From positions 124,001 to 188,000 of the forward strand of contig NZ_SLWA01000003.1 in assembly GCF_004345565.1 (NCBI RefSeq): a stretch of DNA of 64,000 bases. The letters are read 5' to 3'. Made by a program: the position numbers and the translations under genes. The notes below the pieces were generated by a model. It worked only from the letters and a program-made list of their open reading frames with translations. It ran no database searches and had not been told where the DNA came from. Positions 56,571 to 63,414 of the stretch are shown piece by piece. The DNA is from Flavobacterium circumlabens. GTDB taxonomy: Bacteria; Bacteroidota; Bacteroidia; Flavobacteriales; Flavobacteriaceae. Every line of letters begins with the position of its first letter. The stretch's first letter is position 1.

Positions 56571-57572
56571 ATGAAATTAAAACTATTTTTTATAATTATA
56601 ACATGTTGCTTTTTTTCGCAGGCAAGAGCGCAGGATCCTGTTTTTACACAATATTTTTTAATTCCTGAAACTTTAAATCCGGGATTCTCCGGTTTTATGG
56701 AAACTACTTATGCAGGTATTATTCACCGTGAACAATGGCCGGATCTTGATTTAAGAATAGATACCGATTATGCCTTCGTAAATACATGGAGCGAAGACAT
56801 AAACAGTGGGTTTGGAATCAGTTTTTTGAACCAAAGAGAAAATATATCAAACTATAATTTTTCTGAAATCAATGCTAATTACGCTTACAAAGTGCGACTA
56901 AATGATTATTGGGATTTTAGGCCGGGGATTGAAGTGGGTTACGGAATGAAATCGTTTTCATTTCAGAATTTATTACTGGAAGATCAGATCAATATAGGAA
57001 CCGGCGTAATAAACCCAAGCTCGATGGATCCTATCTTACTAAATAGGAAAGTCAACTTTTTTGATGTTTCGGCGGGAATGGTTTTCAATACAGATGAAGT
57101 TTGGATTGGTCTTTCAATGAAACATCTAAACAAACCAAACATTGCATTTAGCTCAGAAGGAAATGTACCTCTAAATACTTTTTTCTCTTTAAGTGCCGGT
57201 TATGAATTTCTAATTGCCGATTATATAGATGCAGTATTGTTACCGTACGAAACCAAGTTTTTTGTGACCTCAAATTACATGCAGCAAGGCCGTTATAACC
57301 GATTTGATTTGGGAGCTTCTATATTATTCGAAAAAATATTTTTTGGAGCCACAGCGGTTACAAATCCTGCAAAAAATGGTGCGAACGGTAATCTGCTAAC
57401 ATCTGTAAACTTATTTACCGGATTGCAATATGAAAATTTGCGACTAGGATTATCATACGATTTAAACACCACCAAAATTGGAAAAACGGGAGGGATTTAT
57501 GAACTTTCGTTAACGTACCAATTCGACTTGAGAAAAAAATGTTTCGGTTGCCCGAATTATTCCGGGAAATAA
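56571..57572 (+). CDS. PorP/SprF-family T9SS outer-membrane protein
   Basis: This 333-residue protein has a signal peptide (ARAQ) and the PorP/SprF pattern DPVFTQYFLIPETLNPGFSG, with beta-barrel strands. SprF-like proteins are dedicated partners that export and anchor the type B adhesin encoded just upstream; here the gap is 17 bp. It is intact although its cargo gene is broken. The frame runs to a TAA with no lesions. Confidence 0.93.
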   Translation: MKLKLFFIIITCCFFSQARAQDPVFTQYFLIPETLNPGFSGFMETTYAGIIHREQWPDLDLRIDTDYAFVNTWSEDINSGFGISFLNQRENISNYNFSEINANYAYKVRLNDYWDFRPGIEVGYGMKSFSFQNLLLEDQINIGTGVINPSSMDPILLNRKVNFFDVSAGMVFNTDEVWIGLSMKHLNKPNIAFSSEGNVPLNTFFSLSAGYEFLIADYIDAVLLPYETKFFVTSNYMQQGRYNRFDLGASILFEKIFFGATAVTNPAKNGANGNLLTSVNLFTGLQYENLRLGLSYDLNTTKIGKTGGIYELSLTYQFDLRKKCFGCPNYSGK

Positions 57573-57615
57573 ATTAAGCAGAAAGTATTTTTGTTGAGGT
57601 GTTACCAGTACTACA

Positions 57616-57646
57616 AACCCGACAGGTTTTTTAAACCTGTCGGGTT
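57616..57646. terminator. Bidirectional terminator
   Basis: AACCCGACAGGTTT pairs exactly with AAACCTGTCGGGTT around a 3-nt loop. It separates sprF-like and HD genes, which converge. Confidence 0.85.
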
Positions 57647-57659
57647 AACAACCGTACAT

Positions 57660-58274
57660 CTACGTTAATAATGAAATTTCTTTTTCAATATTCTTTCTGG
57701 CTTTCTCTTCATATAAATGCCTGAATTCATCAGTCTGAAAGATAAAGTCATTTTCCAGAAAATGTTTCAAAGCCTTCGCCCTTCCGGGTTTGTATAGAAA
57801 ATCAGGATAAATGCGGTATTCCTTTCGTATCTGCTCAAAGTAAATTTGATATTCGTTCCAATCCCGGGCAAGAATCTTCAGATCAAAATCAATTAACCAG
57901 TTGATATCTTCAATTGCATTATGCTGATGTTGTTGCGTGGCGCAAATAGCATCAAAAACTAATTGTTTGTCAAATGAAATATTTTCATGTAAGATCGACA
58001 AAGCAAATTCAGCACTTTTGAGTTCATTATCTTTTTTGCTGCTCTTATAAATGTAATCGTGATAAAAAACAGCAAATAATACTTCGTTAGGAAATTGAAG
58101 CTGATCAGCGTACTTTTCAAAACATTCAACCATATCCCTTATATGAGTTAAGTTATGATAATGCCTTGATTTCCAGGAATATGCTTTTTCTAAATCAGAC
58201 CAGTTTCGCTGGCTTTCTTTTTCTTCAAAACCAATATTGGTGAGCAATTCCGTAAACTTTTGCTTTAGATTCAT
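57660..58274 (-). CDS. HD-superfamily metal-dependent phosphohydrolase (COG4339-like)
   Basis: This 204-residue all-alpha protein has HYHNLTHI (His38, 40 and 44), the HD pair His72-Asp73 in FYHDYIY, and a later LIDFDLKIL Asp. These match predicted HD phosphohydrolases of the COG4339 type. It is divergent from the first SUKH gene, and the shared promoter module at 58310-58347 lies in between. In an RNA-linked island it could remove phosphates from RNA ends or nucleotides, but this is inference. Confidence 0.8.
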   Translation of the reverse strand: MNLKQKFTELLTNIGFEEKESQRNWSDLEKAYSWKSRHYHNLTHIRDMVECFEKYADQLQFPNEVLFAVFYHDYIYKSSKKDNELKSAEFALSILHENISFDKQLVFDAICATQQHQHNAIEDINWLIDFDLKILARDWNEYQIYFEQIRKEYRIYPDFLYKPGRAKALKHFLENDFIFQTDEFRHLYEEKARKNIEKEISLLT

Positions 58275-58309
58275 TTCCTTTTTTACTCAAATATAGAATT
58301 CTTTTTTTA

Positions 58310-58347
58310 CTGCGCAAAATAAATGCGTACTACTTCTGAAATCTTTG
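58310..58347 (+). promoter_or_regulatory. Shared 38-bp promoter module, copy 1
   Basis: CTGCGCAAAAT at 58310-58320 is followed after exactly 19 bp by AATCTTTG (58340-58347), a TAnnTTTG-like -7 box. Copies 2 and 3 (59015, 62140) have the same length and layout. The middle TACTACTTCTGA is also identical in copies 1 and 2. The ATG at 58323 lies inside the module and cannot be the translation start. Confidence 0.75.
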
Positions 58348-58367
58348 TATCATCAAAAAGGTTAAGC

Positions 58368-58913
58368 ATGAATGAATTAAGAATGACATTAGAAAGAAGA
58401 TCCGAAAATAAAAAAGAAGAAATATTTATTAGTAGAAATTTTAAAAAAAAATCTTATGAATATAAAGTTAATTATAAATTTTATGACGGATTAAATAGCG
58501 ATGAAATTGATAATTTGGAGAAGTTATTTGATTTTAAATTTCCGAAACTTTATAGACAAATGTTATCCAGTTTCAGGAATTTTTATAGGGAAACTATTTC
58601 TATCGATTTAAAAGGTAATGAAGAAATTATAAAAATATGCAGATTGTATGATTACCCAAGCGATCTCAAAGAAGTTCGATGGTTAGTTAATCAAATATAT
58701 CAATATATCGGCGAAATTAAATCTGTAATTAAAGAAAATGGATTTGATGATTCTGAAATTGAAGGTTTTATTCCAATCTATAGCCACAGAGTATTAGTTG
58801 TATTTAAAAATAAGGCATTATCTCCCGTAATTTCTATTTATGATAACGATATAATAATCTATGGAAATGATTTGAAAGATTATTTAATCAATGAATTTGG
58901 AACAAAAAGATAA
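58368..58913 (+). CDS. SMI1/KNR4 (SUKH)-type protein
   Basis: This is a protein of about 181 residues. I start it at 58368 (MNELRMTLERRSENKK), as the earlier ATG lies inside the promoter module. The SUKH core is visible: EIDNLEKLFDFKFPKLYRQML and GFIPIYSHRVLVVFKNKALSPVISI. It is a paralogue of the protein at 62876. SUKH proteins are often immunity partners of toxins, frequently nucleases, but also act as general adaptors. No toxin partner is adjacent. Confidence 0.82.
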   Translation: MNELRMTLERRSENKKEEIFISRNFKKKSYEYKVNYKFYDGLNSDEIDNLEKLFDFKFPKLYRQMLSSFRNFYRETISIDLKGNEEIIKICRLYDYPSDLKEVRWLVNQIYQYIGEIKSVIKENGFDDSEIEGFIPIYSHRVLVVFKNKALSPVISIYDNDIIIYGNDLKDYLINEFGTKR

Positions 58914-59014
58914 GATTAAATAATAAAGTAAGGAAAACATATTAATAGGGAAAAATGCATGGCCGGAATATAAGTCCCAAATCTAAAATGGTTAGAAAAA
59001 CAGGTTTTTTTTAA

Positions 59015-59052
59015 CTGCGCAAAATAACTGCGTACTACTTCTGAAATCTTTG
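59015..59052 (+). promoter_or_regulatory. Shared 38-bp promoter module, copy 2
   Basis: This has the same layout as copy 1: CTGCGCAAAAT at 59015-59025 and AATCTTTG at 59045-59052 at identical spacing. It should start a transcript near 59059, which would carry the five-motif RNA region and then the RING/TerD-like gene at 59536. Confidence 0.75.
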
Positions 59053-59099
59053 CTCAGGAAATAAAACAAGTTCATTGAAATAAAAAATTGCGTTAACAG

Positions 59100-59513
59100 G
59101 GTCAAGTTTGAGTTACTTCGAAAAACTTTCCACGTACACACTTACACCATTACCGGTTAACACAATTTAGAAGGAGGCAGTAGCTCAGCGGTTAGAGCAG
59201 GTAGTTTTGAAATTATCCTCAAAAGGTCAATCAAAACTTACTTCGTACACTTTTAATGTCCGGGTCGTGGGTTCGAATCCCATCTGCTTCACTATTACAG
59301 GTCAATTAAAACTTACTTCAGAAAATCGGCATTTCCGGTTCGAGTCCGGCGAGTTTTTAAATTATCAGTAATAAAATGAGGGTCAAGATTAACTTACTTC
59401 GGGGGAACCCCACCAAACTGTCACTTTGAATCAGTTAATCCATTACACTCGAATTTAAGGTCAAGTGTTTCTTACTTCAAATCTTTTAGGTAGAACCAGA
59501 AACACCATTATCT
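59100..59513 (+). ncRNA. Five-copy structured RNA motif array in the leader of the RING gene
   Basis: Five 20-nt units GGTCAA-N8-TACTTC occur at 59100, 59225, 59300, 59381 and 59459. The variable 8-mer of each has a complementary 8-mer followed within one base by ATTA. Copy 1 pairs at 7 of 8 positions with 59140-59147, copy 3 with a one-base bulge at 59352-59360, copy 4 perfectly at 59433-59440, and copy 5 perfectly at 59498-59505. Copy 2 pairs perfectly with 59203-59210 upstream, a circular permutation. Small hairpins lie in the loops (GGGGGAACCCC at 59401-59411; CCGG-TTCGAGT-CCGG around 59335-59349). No coding potential is seen in this region. Confidence 0.75.
59174..59291 (+). ncRNA. tRNA-like RNA with the motif arm in place of an anticodon arm
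   Basis: Acceptor strands GAGGCAG (59174-59180) and CTGCTTC (59284-59290) pair over 7 bp with one G-U, and A59291 is the discriminator. The D stem GCTC/GAGC encloses AGCGGTTA, and the T stem GTGGG/CCCAT encloses TTCGAAT. The part between them is 45 nt longer than in a tRNA. It contains array copy 2, whose 8-mer pairs with 59203-59210. Removing 59202-59246 would leave a canonical tRNA with a CTTTTAA loop (UUU, Lys). CCA is not encoded. It resembles the tRNA-mimicking module of bacterial Y RNAs (YrlA). Confidence 0.75.
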
Positions 59514-59535
59514 AAATTTTAAAAATTAAAAAAAA

Positions 59536-61776
59536 ATGAAAACAAAAGAAGTATTAAAAATCAGTTTGCGTCAAAATGCCATTTTCATTCCATCAGAAAT
59601 GATAGCGAATGAGGTCAAAAATTTATCAGGAACAACATCGGTTTTAATGGCCAATGTTTCAAAACTCGGATTTACATTTTCCGAATCGTTATTACACGCT
59701 TTAAATAATGTAAACCCGAATTATAAAGTAGAAGTTTTAGAAATTCTGAATGAAGTTTTAGGAACCGATAAAAACTGGACACCTTTGGTGAAAGAATGGA
59801 ATATCCCAACAGGAGAAACCATTTTAGATCATGTTGCGGCCTTTTTAGCGAATTTTTTTAAAACCCAAAATGGAACCACTTTACCATGCGGACATATAAT
59901 CCCGCAGAATACTTTTGTATTAGAAAGATACAATGGTTGTCCGTTCTGCGGAACTCCGTTTGAATTCGGTACAATCGAAAACTTCGGACAAGGAAGTAAA
60001 TTGAAAGTGTTGGATTTATGGACAGAAAAAGAGCTGGAAGACTTTTACAAATCGTTATTACAATCCAAAACAGCTTTAGACGCTACGCAGGTAGAAAGTT
60101 TAAAAATGGCATTGAAATATTTTCCGTTGCCACAAACCGAGATCGCTATCAAAGAAACTTTGATGTTAGTGATTGATATTTTAATCGAAGAAGGAAAAGA
60201 AAATGAGGTATCTCAGTATTTTAAAACACCAACCGATATCCTGAGATATTTATGGTTCAAAAATACAGGAATGCTGCAGATTTTCGAGCCGAAAACAATT
60301 GTGAAACGTGCGTCAAAAAACGCACAGCATTTCCACCTTGTTTTAGACACAAGTGCGCAGGCAAGAATTGCTTCTCAAAAAGATTTGAAATTAAAATATT
60401 CCCGTAAAGAATGTTTAATGGTGGCCAATTGGTTGAATAATATAGATATGGAAGTAGAAGCCATGTGCGAAACCATGCATCCGAAAAGAGGAATGTGGGT
60501 TCGTTTTATCCGGGCATTGCGTCTGGCAGAATACAGCAAGAGAAAAGGTTTTGAAAAATTAGCCCTTTTAATGGATGTGTTTTACAACCAGGTGTATGAC
60601 GTTTGGCAAAGCAAAGTAAACACGTCAAGATTAAAATTAGATGCCGATAAAACATTTGCATTGCTAAAACAGCGTCCGGGATTGTTTGCCCGTTCGTTAT
60701 TCTCTAATATGTTATGGTTTGGTGCAGACGAGACCATCGCACATTTTGAAGAAATCATCGATAAAGTTCCGGCCCGACTGGTGTTTACCTTAAATATGTA
60801 TGCTCAGAATTATTTTGATAAAAACATGCAGAGAAGTGTGAAACCTTTGGGTGGAACCAACAAACGAATTGAACCAAACGGTTTATTGAAATTGTACGAT
60901 GATCTGCAATTGGAAGCAATGAAAAATCAAATCGAAGAATTGTGTCTTTTGGCCATGAAAAAACGATTTGCAGCTATTGTCAATACAAACAAAACGATCT
61001 ATATCGATCCACAATTGTTTAATATTCCGGTTTCCATAGGAGATCGAAGCGATACCGTTCAGGATTTACCGGTTGCTTTAATGGGAACACGTTTCCCGAT
61101 TGAAGGTAACCAAGTGCGATTGTTTATGCAATGGGGAAAGGATTTACCGGCACAGCATTTAGATATGGATTTAAGCTGTCATATCGCGTATGCAAACAAT
61201 ACAGATATTTGTTCTTTCAGCCGACTGACCACAACGGGTTGTCAGCATAGTGGTGATATCAGAAGCATTCCGAATAAAATCGGAACCGCCGAATATATCA
61301 ATATCAACATTGAAGAATTGGCCAAAGCCGATGCCAAATTTGTAACTTTTACCTGTAACGCCTACAGTAACGGAAGCATCACGCCAAATCTTGTGGTAGG
61401 CTGGATGAACAGTAAACATCCGATGAAAATTTCGGAAAAAACCGGTGTGGCATACGATCCGTCATGTGTAGATCATCAGGTTCGCGTGACGCAAAACGTT
61501 GCCAAAGGTTTGGTTTTTGGAATTTTAGATGTAGCCAAAAGAGAAATCGTTTGGTTAGAGATGACTTTCGGAGGACAAGTTGTGCAAGGTTTAGATTGTA
61601 AAGGAGTTCAGGCGTTGCTGGCAAAACTAAGCAGCAAATTGAATATTGGTAGCCTGTTACAGCTTAAAGCGGAAGCACAAGGCTTGGCAATCACCGAAGA
61701 TCAAAATGCTGATGAGATGTATACAGCACAATGGGCGATGAATCCGGCAGCAGTGACACAATTATTAATTGATTAG
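59536..61776 (+). CDS. Large RING-like/TerD-like protein (MXAN_6230/SCO0854-type)
   Basis: This 746-residue cytoplasmic protein has a treble-clef/RING-like zinc site at Cys118-x-His120 and Cys135-x2-Cys138, then a long alpha-helical repeat region (about 150-500, including QRPGLFARSLFSNMLWFGA). It ends in a beta-rich TerD-like C-terminal domain (about 505-690, VRLFMQWGKDLPAQHLDMDL). Public annotation names such proteins MXAN_6230/SCO0854 family RING domain-containing; I recall this without having checked it. It follows the structured RNA leader directly, so RNA binding by the helical part, as in Ro60, is a natural hypothesis. Confidence 0.8.
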   Translation: MKTKEVLKISLRQNAIFIPSEMIANEVKNLSGTTSVLMANVSKLGFTFSESLLHALNNVNPNYKVEVLEILNEVLGTDKNWTPLVKEWNIPTGETILDHVAAFLANFFKTQNGTTLPCGHIIPQNTFVLERYNGCPFCGTPFEFGTIENFGQGSKLKVLDLWTEKELEDFYKSLLQSKTALDATQVESLKMALKYFPLPQTEIAIKETLMLVIDILIEEGKENEVSQYFKTPTDILRYLWFKNTGMLQIFEPKTIVKRASKNAQHFHLVLDTSAQARIASQKDLKLKYSRKECLMVANWLNNIDMEVEAMCETMHPKRGMWVRFIRALRLAEYSKRKGFEKLALLMDVFYNQVYDVWQSKVNTSRLKLDADKTFALLKQRPGLFARSLFSNMLWFGADETIAHFEEIIDKVPARLVFTLNMYAQNYFDKNMQRSVKPLGGTNKRIEPNGLLKLYDDLQLEAMKNQIEELCLLAMKKRFAAIVNTNKTIYIDPQLFNIPVSIGDRSDTVQDLPVALMGTRFPIEGNQVRLFMQWGKDLPAQHLDMDLSCHIAYANNTDICSFSRLTTTGCQHSGDIRSIPNKIGTAEYININIEELAKADAKFVTFTCNAYSNGSITPNLVVGWMNSKHPMKISEKTGVAYDPSCVDHQVRVTQNVAKGLVFGILDVAKREIVWLEMTFGGQVVQGLDCKGVQALLAKLSSKLNIGSLLQLKAEAQGLAITEDQNADEMYTAQWAMNPAAVTQLLID

Positions 61777-61824
61777 GAGAAAGGTACAAAGGTTCATAGG
61801 GGCATAGGTACAAAGGTTTTGTAG

Positions 61825-61844
61825 AGACGCACTGCGGTGCGTCT
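61825..61844. repeat. Perfect hairpin
   Basis: AGACGCAC and GTGCGTCT are separated by TGCG. It is 3' of the RING gene and may contribute to termination, though only a short T run follows. Just before it are two ggtacaaaggtt direct repeats (61784-61820). Confidence 0.65.
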
Positions 61845-61892
61845 TTGCATAGTTTGGTAAATTTAATTTCGCAAAGTTTTATACATATTGTT

Positions 61893-62019
61893 TGTCATTT
61901 CGACGAAGGAGAAATCCTCGTGAGAAGCTCTACAAAGATTGGATTCTCGTTGCGGAGTTACTTGTGGAGATTTACTTCGTCTGTTCGCTATCGCTCGAGT
62001 CTCCTTCGTCGAAATGACA
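61893..62019. repeat. Inverted repeat, copy 2 of the ATTTCGACGAAGG family
   Basis: The 20-bp arms 61893-61912 and 62000-62019 are exact complements and share sequence with the 29-bp repeat at 45996-46097. This copy carries an insertion near its right arm (a ttcgctatcgctcgag segment around 61984-61999). The 61777-62139 gap holds this, the hairpin at 61825 and AT-rich sequence. Confidence 0.8.
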
Positions 62020-62139
62020 TAAAATGAGGAAAAATCATTTTTAATCTTTTAATCTGTGGCTTAAAAAAAAACTTAGCGACTCTGTGACTTTGCGATAAAT
62101 ATGTCTTCGCTAATCATGAAAAAATAGAATTAAATTTAT

Positions 62140-62177
62140 CTGCGCAAAATGTCTACACACTACTGTTTGAATCTTTG
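62140..62177 (+). promoter_or_regulatory. Shared 38-bp promoter module, copy 3
   Basis: CTGCGCAAAAT at 62140-62150 and AATCTTTG at 62170-62177 have the same 38-bp layout as copies 1 and 2, though the middle has diverged. The TTG at 62175 lies in the -7 box and is not a translation start. Confidence 0.7.
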
Positions 62178-62198
62178 AAAAAAAATAAATTGATAGAT

Positions 62199-62768
62199 AT
62201 GAGAAATTCAGAATTTGAAATCCATCCTTTTAATCAAGCTTTTTATAGTCAAGCTTTATTAACCAAAACACGTTCAATTTTGAATGATGTTGAATCATTA
62301 AATGATTTTTGGAAAAAAGACTATTATGATTGTAAAAACGATGATGTAATTCTAGATTTACTTGAGAATATTATTCTTAGTGTTGGAGGAATTTCTCGGT
62401 TTTTTTGGCCTCCAAAGAGTAATTTATATTATAAGAATAGAGGAGAAAAGCTGCGCGAAGTTTATAATGTTAATGATTCAAGTATTTTAAAAAATAGAGA
62501 TATGCGAAATCTTTTGGAACATTTTGATGAAAGATTAGATGATTTTTTAAAAGAATTTACTACATGGAAAGTGATGCCAAAATATGTAGGTCCAGTATTT
62601 TTTTCATCTGATACAACAGTATTTTTTAGAGCATATTTTTATGATAAGTCTATTTTTAAGATTTTGAATGTTGAATACGAAATAAAACCAATAATAGCTG
62701 AAATCAGGAGAATTCATGAAATTTTATTGCTGCAACAAAAAAATGGTGGTCGATTTATATTAGGATAA
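62199..62768 (+). CDS. Protein with HEPN-like RNxxEH motif
   Basis: This is a helical protein of 189 residues from the ATG at 62199 (MRNSEFEIHPF). It contains RDMRNLLEHFDERLDDF, where Arg103-Asn104-x3-His108 fits the R-polar-x3-5-H active site of HEPN ribonucleases. The overall length and helical content also fit, but I could not confirm the fold. It is expressed from promoter module copy 3 and precedes a SUKH gene. No signal peptide is seen. Confidence 0.6.
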   Translation: MRNSEFEIHPFNQAFYSQALLTKTRSILNDVESLNDFWKKDYYDCKNDDVILDLLENIILSVGGISRFFWPPKSNLYYKNRGEKLREVYNVNDSSILKNRDMRNLLEHFDERLDDFLKEFTTWKVMPKYVGPVFFSSDTTVFFRAYFYDKSIFKILNVEYEIKPIIAEIRRIHEILLLQQKNGGRFILG

Positions 62769-62875
62769 ATGTCTTAAAAAAAAGAGTGTCGTCAGGAAAT
62801 GGTTCCTTCGTTCCAAAGAAAATTAAACCATTCCTAAATATTACCTCTTTTTATAATTAAAAAATATTTTAAATT

Positions 62876-63412
62876 ATGACAATCAAAGAAATAATATACA
62901 AAGCTGAAAAAAGGTTTAAAAAAATACAGCTTATTGATTATCTGTATGGATTCCAAATTCAGCCTAATACAAAGTTTACAAAAGGTATTAGCCGCAAAGA
63001 AATTGATCAGCTTGAAATTCTTTTTGGATTTAAATTTCCTTGGGAATACAGAGAGATGCTCTTAACTTTTTCAAATTTAGATACTCCCACAATTTCAATT
63101 AATCCTGAAGATAAATCCGATATTCAATATAATCAGGAGAACTTTTTTTATAATTATCCTGAGGATTATGATAAATCAAGATGGATTATTAATGAAATTG
63201 CTGAAAACAAATTTGAAGCAGAATCTGTTCTTACGGAAGCAGGTTTTGATGTTTCAAAAATAGTTGGATTCATTCCTACGTACCATCATCGGGTTCTTGT
63301 GGTTTTTGAAGATAAATATCTCTCACCAGTCATTTCTGTTTGGGGATCAGATATTATTATGTTTGGAAATAATATAAGGGAATATTTAAAAAATGAACTT
63401 TTAAGAATATAA
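62876..63412 (+). CDS. SMI1/KNR4 (SUKH)-type protein, paralogue of 58368
   Basis: This 178-residue protein has the SUKH core (EIDQLEILFGFKFPWEYREML and GFIPTYHHRVLVVFEDKYLSPVISV). It aligns well with the protein at 58368-58913, so the two arose by duplication. It ends 2 bp before the next start, which implies coupling to the nucleotidyltransferase-like gene. Confidence 0.85.
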   Translation: MTIKEIIYKAEKRFKKIQLIDYLYGFQIQPNTKFTKGISRKEIDQLEILFGFKFPWEYREMLLTFSNLDTPTISINPEDKSDIQYNQENFFYNYPEDYDKSRWIINEIAENKFEAESVLTEAGFDVSKIVGFIPTYHHRVLVVFEDKYLSPVISVWGSDIIMFGNNIREYLKNELLRI

Positions 63413-63414
63413 TT

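Noticed and set aside
58323..58367. N-terminal extension of the SUKH protein from ATG 58323
   Set aside because: This ATG lies inside the shared promoter module and upstream of the expected transcription start, so translation must begin at 58368.
59174..59291. Ordinary tRNA-Lys(UUU) gene
   Set aside because: The acceptor, D and T arms are good, but a 45-nt surplus splits the anticodon stem and contains the array motif. It cannot be a normal mature tRNA without splicing.
59100..59478. CRISPR array
   Set aside because: Units are only 20 nt with a variable centre, distances between units range from 75 to 125, the spacers carry tRNA-like structure, and no cas genes are present.
59100..59513. 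Integron attC array
   Set aside because: There are no cassette ORFs between units, no GTTRRRY/RYYYAAC core sites, and no integrase in the window.
62175..62198. N-terminal extension of the HEPN-like protein from TTG 62175
   Set aside because: The codon is part of the -7 box of promoter module copy 3; the ATG at 62199 is used instead.
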